A stretch of DNA of 64,000 nt, from NCBI GenBank assembly GCA_911728455.2, contig OU452223.1:11864174-11928173 (forward strand), read 5' to 3'. The stretch is from Marthasterias glacialis. Its lineage: Eukaryota > Echinodermata > Asteroidea > Forcipulatida > Asteriidae. Every line of letters starts with the position of its first letter. Position 1 is the first letter of the stretch. The notes under the pieces were generated by a model. The model saw nothing but the letters and a program-made list of their open reading frames with translations. It did not search any database and was not told the DNA's origin. Below are positions 37,244 through 51,200 of this stretch, piece by piece. A program made the position numbers and the translations under genes.

Positions 37244-40200
37244 ACGGCTTTGTGGTCAAAAATGCTGTTGAACACTCGTTTGAAAACATTCGGGGCATGT
37301 TTGCTTGCTGGTCAGTTTTGGTTTAAAGGAATTTTCGCAAGGCCCTAAAAACTATATTTTCGGGTGAAGGACTATCTAAGGCAGACACAGGTACAAGTTG
37401 TGTTTCTGTGGCATACATAGTTCCGGAGTTATGGTCAAACATAGAGCATGATTTTTCCTCAAACCATTTTTCGGCATAATATTCTTGTGCATGTTTGCTA
37501 GGAAGCCCCTGATTGCTTATTTGATGAGGGTAGTAGACCTACTCTTAAGCCCCTGGCGTCGCACACAAATAGGCTACAGTCACAAAATTAGCATGAGTTG
37601 GGAGACCTTGAATAGGGCTTTCCAACAGTAATAAACTTGTGTAAATCCAAAAACTTTGTGATGTTGATATATACGTTGATATTTCATTTTTGTTTCTCAG
37701 ACAGCTTTGTGGTCAAAAATGCTGTTGAACACTCGTTTGAAAACATTTGGGGCATGTTTGCTAGCTGGTCAGTTTTGGTATAAAGGAACTTTTGCAAGGC
37801 CCCAAAAACTATATTTTCGGGTGCAGGACTATCTAAGGCAGACACAGGTACAAGTTGTGTTTCTGTGGCATACATAGTTCCGGAGTTATGGTCAAACATA
37901 GAGCATGATTTTTCCTGAAACCATTTTTCGGCATAATATTCTTGTGCATGTTTGCTAGGAAGCCCCTGATTGCTTATTTGATGAGGGTAGTAGACCTACT
38001 CTTAAGCCCCTGGCGTCGCACACAAATAAGCCACAGTCACAAAATTAACATGAGTCGGGAGCCCTTGAATAGGGCTTTCCAACAGTATTAAATTTGTGTA
38101 AATCCTTTAATTTTGTGATGGTGATATACACGTTGATATTTCATTTTTGTTTCTCAGACGGCTTTGTGGTCAAAAATGCTGTTGAACACTCGTTTGAAAA
38201 CATTCGGGGCATGTTTGCTTGCTGGTCACTTTTGGTATCAGGGAACTTTTGCAAGGCCCCAAATACTATATTTTCGGGTGCAGGACTATCTAAGGCAGAC
38301 ACAGGTACAAGTTGTGTTTCTGTGGCATACATAGTTCCGGAGTTATGGTCAAACATAGAGCATGATTTTTCCTGAAACCATTTTTCGGCATAATATTCTT
38401 GTGCATGTTTGCTAGGAAGCCCCTGATTGCTTATTTGATGATGGTGGTAGACCTACTCTTAAGCCCCTGGCGTCGCACACAAATAAGCCACAGTCACAAA
38501 ATTAGCTTGAGTCGGGAGCCCTTGAGTAGGGCTTTTCAACAGTATTAAACTTGTGTAAATCCATTGATTTTGTGATGTTGATATATACGTTGATATTTCA
38601 TTTTTGTTTCTCAGACAGCTTTGTGGTCAAAAATGCTGTTGAACACTCGTTTGAAAACATTCGGGGCATGTTTGCTAGCTGGTCATTTTTGGTATAGAGG
38701 AACTTTTGCAAGGCCCCAAAAACTATATTTTCGGGTGCAGGACTATCTAAGGCAGACACAGGTACAAGTTGTGTTTCTGTGGCATACATAGTTCCGGAGT
38801 TATGGTCAAACATAGAGCATGATTTTTCCTGAAACCATTTTTCGGCATAATATTCTTGTGCATGTTTGCTAGGAAGCCCCTGATTGCTTATTTGATGAGG
38901 GTAGTAGACCTACTCTTAAGCCCCTGGCGTCGCACACAAATAAGCCACAGTCACAAAATTAACATGAGTCGGGAGCCCTTGAATAGGGCTTTCCAACAGT
39001 ATTAAATTTGTGTAAATCCTTTAATTTTGTGATGGTGATATACACGTTGATATTTCATTTTTGTTTCTCAGACGGCTTTGTGGTCAAAAATGCTGTTGAA
39101 CACTCGTTTGAAAACATTCGGGGCATGTTTGCTTGCTGGTCACTTTTTGTATCAGGGAACTTTTGCAAGGCCCCAAATACTATATTTTCGGGTGCAGGAC
39201 TATCTAAGGCAGACAATGGTACAAGTTGTGTTTCTGTGGCATACATAGTTCCGGAGTTATGGTCAAACATAGAGCATGATTTTTCCTGAAACCATTTTTC
39301 GGCATAATATTCTTGTGCATGTTTGCTAGGAAGCCCCTGATTGCTTATTTGATGATGGTGGTAGACCTACTCTTAAGCCCTTGGCGTCGCACACAAATAA
39401 GCCACAGTCACAAAATTAGCATGAGTCGGGAGCCCTTGAATAGGGCTTTCCAACAGTATTAACTTTGTGTAAATCCAAAAATTTTGTGATGGTGATATAA
39501 ACGTTGATATTTCATTTTTGTTTCTCAGACGGTTTTGTGGTCAAAAATGCTGTTGAACACTCGTTTGAAAACATTCGGGGCATGTTTGCTTGGTGGTCAC
39601 TTTTGGTTTAAAGGAATATTTGCAAGGCCCCAAAAACTATATTTTCGGGTGCAGGACTATCTAAGGCAGACACAGGTACAAGTTGTGTTTCTGTGGCATA
39701 CATAGTTCCGGAGATATGGTCAAACATAGAGCATGATTTTTCCTCAAACCATTTTTCGGCATAATATTCTTGTGCAAGTTTGCTAGTAAGCCCCTGATTG
39801 CTTATTTGATGAGGGTAGTAGACCTACTCTTAAGCCCCTGGCGTCGCACAGAAATAAGCCACAGTCACAAAATTAACATGAGTCGGGAGCCCTTGAATAG
39901 GGCTTTCCAACAGTAATAAACTTGTGTAAATCCATTGATTTTGTGATGTTGATATATACGTTGATATTTCATTTTTGTTTCTCAGACAGCTTTGTGGTCA
40001 AAAATGCTGTTGAACACTCGTTTGAAAACATTCGGGGCATGTTTGCTTGCTGGTCATTTTTGGTTTAAAGGAACTTTTGCAAGGCCCTAAAAACTATATT
40101 TTCGGGTGCAGGACTATCTAAGGCAGACACAGGTACAAGTTGTGTTTCTGTGGCATACATAGTTCCGGAGTTATGGTCAAACATAGAGCATGATTTTTCC

Positions 40201-41814
40201 TGAAACCATTTTTCGGCATAATATTCTTGTGCATGTTTGCTAGGAAGCCCCTGATTGCTTATTTGATGAGGGTAGTAGACCTACTCTTAAGCCCCTGGCG
40301 TCGCACACAAATAGGCTACAGTCACAAAATTAGCATGAGTTGGGAGACCTTGAATAGGGCTTTCCAACAGTATTAAATTTGTGTAAATCCAAAAACTTTG
40401 TGATGGTGATATATACGTTGATATTTCATTTTTGTTACTCAGACGGCTTTGTGGTCAAAAATGCTGTTGAACACTCGTTTGAAAACATTCGGGGCATGTT
40501 TGCTTGCTGGTCAGTTTTGGTTTAAAGGAACTTTTGCAAGGCCCCAAAAACTATATTTTCGGGTGCAGGACTATCTAAGCCAGACATAGGTACAAGTTGT
40601 GTTTCTGTGGCATACATAGTTCCGGAGTTATGGTCAAACATAGAGCATGATTTTTCTTCAAACCATTTTTCGGCATAATATTCTTGTGCATGTTTGCTAG
40701 GAAGCCCCTGATTGCTTATTTGATGAGGGTAGTAGACCTACTCTTAAGCCCCTGGCGTCGCACACAAATAAGCCACAGTCACAAAATTAACATGAGTCGG
40801 GAGCCCTTTAATAGGGCTTTCCAACAGTAATAAACTTGTGTAAATCCATTGATTTTGTGATGTTGATATATACGTTGATATTTCATTTTTGTTTCTCAGA
40901 CAGCTTTGTGGTAAAAAATGCTGTTGAACACTCGTTTGAAAACATTCGGGGCATGTTTGCTTGCTGGTCAGTTTTGGTATAAAGGAACTTTTGCAAGGCC
41001 CCAAAAACTATATTTTCGGGTGCAGGACTATCTAAGGCAGACACAGGTACAAGTTGTGTTTCTGTGGCATACATAGTTCCGGAGTTATGGTCAAACATAG
41101 AGCATGATTTTTCCTGAAACCATTTTTCGGCATAATATTCTTGTGCATGTTTGCTAGGAAGCCCCTGATTGCTGATTTGATGAGGCTAGTAGACCTACTC
41201 TTAAGCCCCTGGCGTCGCACACAAATAAGCTACAGTCACAAAATTAGCATGAGTCGGGAGCCCTTGAATAGGGCTTTCCAACAGTTATAAATTTGTGTAA
41301 ATCCAAAAATTTTGTGATGTTGATATAATACGTTGATATTTAATTTTTGTTTCTCAGACAGCTTTGTGGTCAAAAATGCTGTTGAACACTCGTTTGAAAA
41401 CATTCGGGGCATGTTTGCTTGCTGGTCAGTTTTGGTATAAAGGAACTTTTGCAAGGCCCCAAAAACTATATTTTCGGGTGCAAGACTATCTAAGGCAGAC
41501 ACAGGTACAAGTTGTGTTTCTGTGGCATACACAGTTCCGGAGTTATGGTCAAACATAGAGCATGATTTTTCCTGAAACCATTTTTCGGCATAATATTCTT
41601 GTGCATGTTTGCTAGTAAGCCCCTGATTGCTTAATTGATGAGGGTAGTAGACCTACTCTTAAGCCCTTTGCGTCGCACACAAATAAGCCACAGTCACAAA
41701 ATTAGCATGAGTCGGGAGCCCTTGAATAGGGCTTTCCAACAGTTATAAATTTGTGTAAATCCAAAAAATTTGTGATGGTGATATATACGTTGATATTTAA
41801 TTTTTGTTTCTCAG
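37244..41814 (+). repeat. Array, monomers 81-90, with a local dimer
   Basis: Monomer starts are 37244, 37701, 38158, 38615, 39072, 39529, 39986, 40443, 40900 and 41358. The copies at 38158 and 39072 share several rare markers (ggtatcaggg or tgtatcaggg, atcctttaattttg, gatgatggtggtag). They are separated by 914 bp, so two monomers were duplicated together. The ggtatcaggg type reappears at 49124, about 10 kb away. Other copies are ordinary interior monomers. Confidence 0.86.
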
Positions 41815-44800
41815 ACGGCTTTGTGGTCAAAATTGCTGTTGAACACTCGTTTGAAAACATTCGGGGCATGTTTGCTTGGTGGTCATTTTTGGTATAAAGG
41901 AACTTTTGCAAGACCCCAAAAACTATTTATTCGGGTGCAGGGCTATCTAAGGCAGACACAGGTACAAGTTGTGTTTCTGTGGCATACATAGTTCCGGAGT
42001 TATGGTCAAACATAGAGCATCATTTTTCCTCAAACCATTTTTCGGCATAATATTCTTGTGCATGTTTGCTAGGAAGCCCCTGATTTCTTCTTTGATGAGG
42101 GTAGTAGACCTACTCTTAAGCCCCTGGCGTCGCACACAAATAAGCCACAGTCACAAAATTAACATGAGTCGGGAGCCCTTGAATAGGGCTTTCCAACAGT
42201 ATTAAATTTGTGTAAATCCAAAAATTTTGTGATGGTGATATATACGTTGATATTTCATTTTTGTTTCTCAGACAGCTTTGTGGTAAAAATTGCTGTTGAA
42301 CACTCGTTTGAAAACATTCGGGGCATGTTTGCTTGGTGGTCATTTTTGGTATAAAGGAACTTTTGCAAGACCCCAAAAACTATATTTTTGGATGCAGGAC
42401 TATCTAAGGCAGACATAGGTACAAGTTGTGTTTCTGTGGCATACATAGTTCCGGAGTTATGGTCAAACATAGAGCATGATTTTTCTTCAAATCATTTTTC
42501 GGCATAAAATTCTTGTGCATGTTTGCTAGGAAGCCCCTGATTGCTTATTTGATGAGGGTAGTAGACTTACTCTTAAACCCCTGGCATCGCACACAAATAA
42601 GCTACAGTCACAAAATTAACATGAGTCGGGAGCCCTTGAATAGGGCTTTCCAACAGTTATAAATTTGTGTAAATCCAAAAAATTTGTGATGGTGATATAT
42701 ACGTTGATATTTAATTTTTGTTTCTCAGACGGCTTTGTGGTCAAAAATGCTGTTGAACACTCGTTCGAAAACATTCGGGGTATGTTTGCTTGCTGGTCAC
42801 TTTTGGTTTAAAGGAACTTTTTCAAGGCCCCAAAAACTATATTTTCGGGTGCAGGACTATCTAAGGCAGACACGGGTACAAATTGTGTTTCTGTGGCATA
42901 CATAGTTCCGGAGTTATGGTCAAACATAGAGCATGATTTTTCCTGAAACCATTTTTCGGCATAATATTCTTGTGCATGTTTGCTAGGAAGCCCCTGATTG
43001 CTTATTTGATGAGGGTAGTAGACCTACTCTTAAGCCCCTGGCGTCGCACACAAATAAGCCACAGTCACAAAATTAGCATGAGCCGGGAGCCCTCGAATAG
43101 GGCTTTCCAACAGTATTAAATTTGTGTAAATCCAAAAATTTTGTGATGGTGATATATACGTTGATATTTCATTTTTGTTTCTCAGACAGCTTTGTGGTCA
43201 AAATTGCTGTTGAACACTCGTTTGAAAACATTCGGGGCATGTTTGCTTGGTGGTCATTTTTGGTATAAAGGAACTTTTGCAAGACCCCAAAAACTATTTA
43301 TTCGGGTGCAGGGCTATCTAAGGCAGACACAGGTACAAGTTGTGTTTCTGTGGCATACATAGTTCCGGAGTTATGGTCAAACATAGAGCATGATTTTTCC
43401 TCAAACCATTTTTCGGCATAATATTCTTGTGCATGTTTGCTAGGAAGCCCCTGATTTCTTCTTTGATGAGGGTAGTAGACCTACTCTTAAGCCCCTGGCG
43501 TCGCACACAAATAAGCCACAGTCACAAAATTAACATGAGTCGGGAGCCCTTGAATAGGGCTTTCCAACAGTATTAAATTTGTGTAAATCCAAAAATTTTT
43601 TGATGGTGATATATACGTTGATATTTCATTTTTGTTTCTCAGACAGCTTTGTGGTCAAAATTGCTGTTGAACACTCGTTTGAAAACATTCGGGGCATGTT
43701 TGCTTGGTGGTCATTTTTGGTATAAAGGAACTTTTGCAAGACCCCAAAAACTATATTTTTGGATGCAGGACTATCTAAGGCAGACATAGGTACAAGTTGT
43801 GTTTCTGTGGCATACATAGTTCCGGAGTTATGGTCAAACATAGAGCATGATTTTTCTTCAAATCATTTTTCGGCATAAAATTCTTGTGCATGTTTGCTAG
43901 GAAGCCCCTGATTGCTTATTTGATGAGGGTAGTAGACCTACTCTTAAACCCCTGGCGTCGCACACAAATAAGCCACAGTCACAAAATTAGCATGAGTCGG
44001 GAGCCCTTGAATAGGGCTTTCCAACAGTAATAAACTTGTGTAAATCCAAAAATTTTGTGAGGTTGATATATACGTTGATATTTCATTTTTGTTTCTCAGA
44101 CGGCTTTGTGGTCAAAAATGCTGTTGAACACTCGTTTGAAAACATTCGGGGCATGTTTGCTTGCTGGTCATTTTTGGTATAAAGGAACTTTTGCAAGGCC
44201 CCAAAAACTATATTTTCGGGTGCAGGACTATCTAAGACAGACACAGGTACAAGTTGTGTTTCTGTGGCATACATAGTTCCGGAGTTATGGTCAAACATAG
44301 AGCATGATTTTTCTTCAAATCATTTTTCGGCATAATATTCTTGTGCATGTTTGCTAGGAAGCCCCTGATTGCTTATTTGATGAGGGTAGTAGACCTACTC
44401 TTAAACCCCTGGCGTCGCACACAAATAAGCCACAGTCACAAAATTAACATGAGTCGGGAGCCCTTGAATAGGGCTTTCCAACAGTAATAAACTTGTATAA
44501 ATCCAAAAAATTTGTGAGGTTGATATATACGTTGATATTTCATTTTTGTTTCTCAGACGGCTTTGTGGTCAAAAATGCTGTTGAACACTCGTTTGAAAAC
44601 ATTCGGGGCATGTTTGCTTGCTGGTCATTTTTGGTATAAAGGAACTTTTGCAAGGCCCCAAATACTATATTTTCGGGTGCAGGACTATCTAAGGCAGACA
44701 CGGGTACAAATTGTGTTTCTGTGGCATACATAGTTCCGGAGTTATGGTCAAACATAGAGCATGATTTTTCCTGAAACCATTTTTCGGCATAATATTCTTG

Positions 44801-47800
44801 TGCATGTTTGCTAGGAAGCCCCTGATTGCTTATTTGATGAGGGTAGTAGACCTACTCTTTAGCCCCTGGCGTCGCACACAAATAAGCCACAGTCACAAAA
44901 TTAACATGAGTCGGGAACCCTCGAATAGGGCTTTCCAACAGTATTAAATTTGTGTAAATCCAAAAATTTTGTGATGGTGATATATACGTTGATATTTCAT
45001 TTTTGTTTCTGAGACAGCTTTGTGGTAAAAATTGCTGTTGAACACTCGTTTGAAAACATTCGGGGCATGTTTGCTTGGTGGTCATTTTTGGTATAAAGGA
45101 ACTTTTGCAAGACCCCAAAAACTATTTATTCGGGTGCAGGGCTATCTAAGGCAGACACAGGTACAAGTTGTGTTTCTGTGGCATACATAGTTCCGGAGTT
45201 ATGGTCAAACATAGAGCATGATTTTTCCTGAAACCATTTTTCGGCATAATATTCTTGTGCATGTTTGCTAGGAAGCCCCTGATTTCTTCTTTGATGAGGG
45301 TAGTAGACCTACTCTTAAGCCCCTGGCGTCGCACACAAATAAGCCACAGTCACAAAATTAACATGAGTCGGGAGCCCTTGAATAGGGCTTTCCAACAGTA
45401 TTAAATTTGTGTAAATCCAAAAATTTTGTGATGGTGATATATACGTTGATATTTCATTTTTGTTTCTGAGACAGCTTTGTGGTAAAAATTGCTGTTGAAC
45501 ACTCGTTTGAAAACATTCGGGGCATGTTTGCTTGGTGGTCATTTTTGGTATAAAGGAACTTTTGCAAGACCCCAAAAACTATATTTTTGGATGCAGGACT
45601 ATCTAAGGCAGACATAGGTACAAGTTGTGTTTCTGTGGCATACATAGTTCCGGAGTTATGGTCAAACATAGAGCATGATTTTTCTTCAAATCATTTTTCG
45701 GCATAAAATTCTTGTGCATGTTTGCTAGGAAGCCCCTGATTGCTTATTTGATGAGGGTAGTAGACCTACTCTTATACCCCTGGCATCGCACACAAATAAG
45801 CTACAGTCACAAAATTAACATGAGTCGGGAGCCCTTGAATAGGGCTTTCCAACAGTTATAAATTTGTGTAAATCCAAAAAATTTGTGATGGTGATATATA
45901 CGTTGATATTTAATTTTTGTTTCTCAGACGGCTTTGTGGTCAAAAATGCTGTTGAACACTCGTTCGAAAACATTCGGGGTATGTTTGCTTGCTGGTCACT
46001 TTTGGTTTAAAGGAACTTTTTCAAGGCCCCAAAAACTATATTTTCGGGTGCAGGACTATCTAAGGCAGACACGGGTACAAATTGTGTTTCTGTGGCATAC
46101 ATAGTTCCGGAGTTATGGTCAAACATAGAGCATGATTTTTCCTGAAACCATTTTTCGGCATAATATTCTTGTGCATGTTTGCTAGGAAGCCCCTGATTGC
46201 TTATTTGATGAGGGTAGTAGACCTACTCTTAAGCCCCTGGCGTCGCACACAAATAAGCCACAGTCACAAAATTAGCATGAGCCGGGAGCCCTCGAATAGG
46301 GCTTTCCAACAGTATTAAATTTGTGTAAATCCAAAAATTTTGTGATGGTGATATATACGTTGATATTTCATTTTTGTTTCTCAGACAGCTTTGTGGTCAA
46401 AATTGCTGTTGAACACTCGTTTGAAAACATTCGGGGCATGTTTGCTTGGTGGTCATTTTTGGTATAAAGGAACTTTTGCAAGACCCCAAAAACTATTTAT
46501 TCGGGTGCAGGGCTATCTAAGGCAGACACAGGTACAAGTTGTGTTTCTGTGGCATACATAGTTCCGGAGTTATGGTCAAACATAGAGCATGATTTTTCCT
46601 CAAACCATTTTTCGGCATAATATTCTTGTGCATGTTTGCTAGGAAGCCCCTGATTTCTTCTTTGATGAGGGTAGTAGACCTACTCTTAAGCCCCTGGCGT
46701 CGCACACAAATAAGCCACAGTCACAAAATTTACATGAGTCGGGAGCCCTTGAATAGGGCTTTCCAACAGTATTAAATTTGTGTAAATCCAAAAATTTTGT
46801 GATGGTGATATATACGTTGATATTTCATTTTTGTTTCTCAGACAGCTTTGTGGTCAAAATTGCTGTTGAACACTCGTTTGAAAACATTCGGGGCATGTTT
46901 GCTTGGTGGTCATTTTTGGTATAAAGGAACTTTTGCAAGACCCCAAAAACTATATTTTTGGATGCAGGACTATCTAAGGCAGACATAGGTACAAGTTGTG
47001 TTTCTGTGGCATACATAGTTCCGGAGTTATGGTCAAACATAGAGCATGATTTTTCTTCAAATCATTTTTCGGCATAAAATTCTTGTGCATGTTTGCTAGG
47101 AAGCCCCTGATTGCTTATTTGATGAGGGTAGTAGACCTACTCTTAAACCCCTGGCGTCGCACACAAATAAGCCACAGTCACAAAATTAGCATGAGTCGGG
47201 AGCCCTTGAATAGGGCTTTCCAACAGTAATAAACTTGTGTAAATCCAAAAATTTTGTGAGGTTGATATATACGTTGATATTTCATTTTTGTTTCTCAGAC
47301 GGCTTTGTGGTCAAAAATGCTGTTGAACACTCGTTTGAAAACATTCGGGGCATGTTTGCTTGCTGGTCATTTTTGGTATAAAGGAACTTTTGCAAGGCCC
47401 CAAATACTATATTTTCGGGTGCAGGACTATCTAAGACAGACACAGGTACAAGTTGTGTTTCTGTGGCATACATAGTTCCGGAGTTATGGTCAAACATAGA
47501 GCATGATTTTTCTTCAAATCATTTTTCGGCATAATATTCTTGTGCATGTTTGCTAGGAAGCCCCTGATTGCTTATTTGATGAGGGTAGTAGACCTACTCT
47601 TAAACCCCTGGCGTCGCACACAAATAAGCCACAGTCACAAAATTAACATGAGTCGGGAGCCCTTGAGTACGGCTTTCCAACAGTATTAAATTTGTGTAAA
47701 TCCAAAAAATTTGTGATGGTGATATATACGTTGACATTTCATTTTTGTTTCTCAGACGGCTTTGTGGTCAAAAATGCTGTTGAACACTCGTTTGAAAACA

Positions 47801-48212
47801 TTCGGGGCATGTTTGCTTGCTTGTCACTTTTGGTTTAAAGGAACTTTTGCAAGGCCCCAAAAACTATATTTTCGGGTGCAGGACTATCTAAGGCAGACAT
47901 AGGTACAAGTTGTGTTTCTGTGGCATACATAGTTCCGGAGTTATGGTCAAACATAGAGCATGATTTTTCCTTAAACCATTTTTCGGCATAATATTCTTGT
48001 GCATGTTTGCTAGGAAGCCCCTGATTGCTTATTTGATGAGGGTAGTAGACCTACTCTTAAGCCCCTGGCGTCAAACACAAATAAGCAACAGTCACAAAAT
48101 TAGCATGAGTCGGGAGCCCTTGAATAGGGCTTTCCAACAGTAATAAACTTGTGTAAATCCAAATATTTTGTGATGGTGATATATACGTTGATATTTCATT
48201 TTTGTTTCTCAG
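41815..48212 (+). repeat. Seven-monomer higher-order duplication (offset 3199 bp)
   Basis: Monomer starts are 41815, 42272, 42729, 43186, 43643, 44100, 44557, 45014, 45471, 45928, 46385, 46842, 47299 and 47756. About 42190-44290 is repeated at 45390-47490 with an offset of 3199 bp. Shared rare markers are ttcaaatcatttttcggc, gcataaaattc, cagttataaatttg, cgttcgaaaac, ggggtatg, gagccgggagccctc and ctatttattcgggtg. The two copies differ by few bases, for example cttaaacccc against cttataccccc-like changes near 42575 and 45774. Confidence 0.92.
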
Positions 48213-51200
48213 ACTGCTTTGTGGTCAAAAATGCTGTTGAACACTCGTTTGAAAACATTCGGGGCATGTTTGCTTGCTTGTCAGTTTATGTATAAAGGAA
48301 CTTTTGCAAGGCCCCAAAAACTATATTTTCGGGTGCAGGACTATTTAAGGCAGACACAGGTACAAGTTGTGTTTCTGTGGCATACATAGTTCCGGAGTTA
48401 TGGTCAAACATAGAGCAGGACTTTTCCTCAAACCATTTTTCGGTTAATATCCTTGTGCACGTTTACTAGGAAGCCCCTGAATGCTTATTTGATGAGGGTA
48501 GTAGACCTACTCTTAAGACCCTGGCGTCACACACAAATAAGCCACAGTCACAAAATTAACATGAATCGGGAGCCCATGAGTAGGGCTTTCCAACAGTAAT
48601 AAACTTGTGTAAATCCAAATATTTTGTGATGTTGATATATACGTTGATATTTCATTTTTGTTTCTCAGACAGCTTTGTGGTCAAAAATGCTGTTGAACAC
48701 TCGTTTGAAAACTTTCGGGGCATGTTTGCTTGGTGGTCATTTTTGGTCTAAGGGAACTTTTGCAAGGCCCCAAAAACTATATTTTCGGATGCAGGACTAT
48801 CTAAGGCAGACACAGGTACAAGTTTGTTTCTGTGGCATACATAGTTCCGGAGTTATGGTCAAACATAGAGCATGATTTTTCCTCAAACCATTTTTCGGTT
48901 AATATCCTTGTGCATGTTTGCTAGGAAGCCCCTGATTGCTTATTTGATGAGGGTAGTAGACCTACTCTTAAGCCCCTGGCATCGCACACAAATAAGCTAC
49001 AGTCACAAAATTTGCATGAGTCGGGAGCCTTTGAGTAGGGCTTTCCAACAGTAATAAACTTGTGTAAATCCAAATATTTTGTGATGGTGATATATACGTT
49101 GATATTTCATTTTTGTTTCTCAGACGGCTTTGTGGTCAAAAATGCTGTTGAACACTCGTTTGAAAACATTCGGGGCATGTTTGCTTGCTGGTCACTTTTG
49201 GTATCAGGGAACTTTTGCAAGGCCCCAAATACTATATTTTCGGGTGCAGGACTATCTAAGGCAGACACAGGTACAAGTTGTGTTTCTGTGGCATACATAG
49301 TTCCGGAGTTATGGTCAAACATAGAGCATGATTTTTCTTCAAACCATTTTTCGGCATAATATTCTTGTGCATGTTTGCTAGGAAGCCCCTGATTGCTTAT
49401 TTGATGAGGGTAGTAGACCTACTCTTAAGCCCCTGGCGTCGCACACAAATAAGCCACAGTCACAAAATTGGCATGAGTCGGGAGCCCATGAGTAGGGCTT
49501 TCCAACAGTAATAAACTTGTGTAAATCCATTGATTTTGTGATGTTGATATATACGTTGATATTTCATTTTTGTTTCTCAGACGGCTTTGTGGTCAAAAAT
49601 GCTGTTGAACACTCGTTTGAAAACATTCGGGCATGTTTGCTTGCTGGTCATTTTTGGTATAAAGGAACTTTTGCAAGGCCCCAAATACTATATTTTCGGG
49701 TGCAGGACTATCTAAGACAGACACAGGTACAAGTTGTGTTTCTGTGGCATACATAGTTCCGGAGTTATGGTCAAACATAGAGCATGATTTTTCCTCAAAC
49801 CATTTTTCGGCATAATATTCTTGTGCATGTTTGCTAGGAAGCCCCCGATTGCTTATTTGATGAGGGTAGTAGACCTACTCTTAAGCCCCTGGCATCGCAC
49901 ACAAATAAGCTACAGTCACAAAATTTGCATGAGTCGGGAGCCCTTGAGTAGGGCTTTCCAACAGTAATAAACTTGTGTAAATCCATTGATTTTGTGATGG
50001 TGATATATACGTTGATATTTCATTTTTGTTTCTCAGACGGCTTTGTGGTCAAAAATGCTGTTGAACACTCGTTTGAAAACATTCGGGGCATGTTTGCTTG
50101 CTGGTCACTTTTGGTTTAAAGGAACTTTTTGAAGGCCCCAAAAACTATATTTTCGGGTGCAGGACTATCTAAGGCAGACACAGGTACAAGTTGTGTTTCT
50201 GTGGCATACATAGTTCCGGAGTTATGGTCAAACATAGAGCATAATTTTTCTTCAAACCATTTTTCGGCATAATATTCTTGTGCATGTTTGCTAGGAAGCC
50301 CCTGATTGCTTATTTGATGAGGGTAGTAGACCTACTCTTAAGCCCCTGGCGTCGCACACAAATAAGCTACAGTCACAAAATTTGCATGAGTCGGGAGCCC
50401 TTGAGTAGGGCTTTCCAACAGTAATAAACTTGTGTAAATCCATTGATTTTGTGATGTTGATATATACGTTGATATTTCATTTTTGTTTCTCAGACGGCTT
50501 TGTGGTCAAAAATGCTGTTGAACACTCGTTTGAAAACATTCGGGCATGTTTGCTTGCTGGTCATTTTTGGTATAAAGGAACTTTTGCAAGGCCCCAAATA
50601 CTATATTTTGGGGTGCAGGACTATCTAAGACAGACACAGGTACAAGTTGTGTTTCTGTGGCATACATAGTTCCGGAGTTATGGTCAAACATAGAGCATGA
50701 TTTTTCCTCAAACCATTTTTCGGCATAATATTCTTGTGCATGTTTGCTAGGAAGCCCCCGATTGCTTATTTGATGAGGGTAGTAGACCTACTCTTAAGCC
50801 CCTGGCATCGCACACAAATAAGCTACAGTCACAAAATTAACATGAGTCGGGAGCCCTTGAGTAGGGCTTTCCAACAGTAATAAACTTGTGTAAATCCAAA
50901 AATTTTGTGATGGTGAGAAATACGTTGATATTTCGTTTTTGTTTCTCAGACGGCTTTGTGGTCAAAAATGCTGTTGAACACTCGTTTGAAAACATTCGGG
51001 GCATGTTTGCTTGGTGGTCATTTTTGGTATAAAGGAACTTTTGCAAGGCCCCAAAAACTATATTTTCGGGTGCAGGACTATCTAAGACAGACACAGGTAC
51101 AAGTTGTGTTTCTGTGGCATACATAGTTCCGGAGTTATGGTCAAACATAGAGCATGATTTTTCCTCAAACCATTTTTCGGCATAATATTCTTGTGCATGT

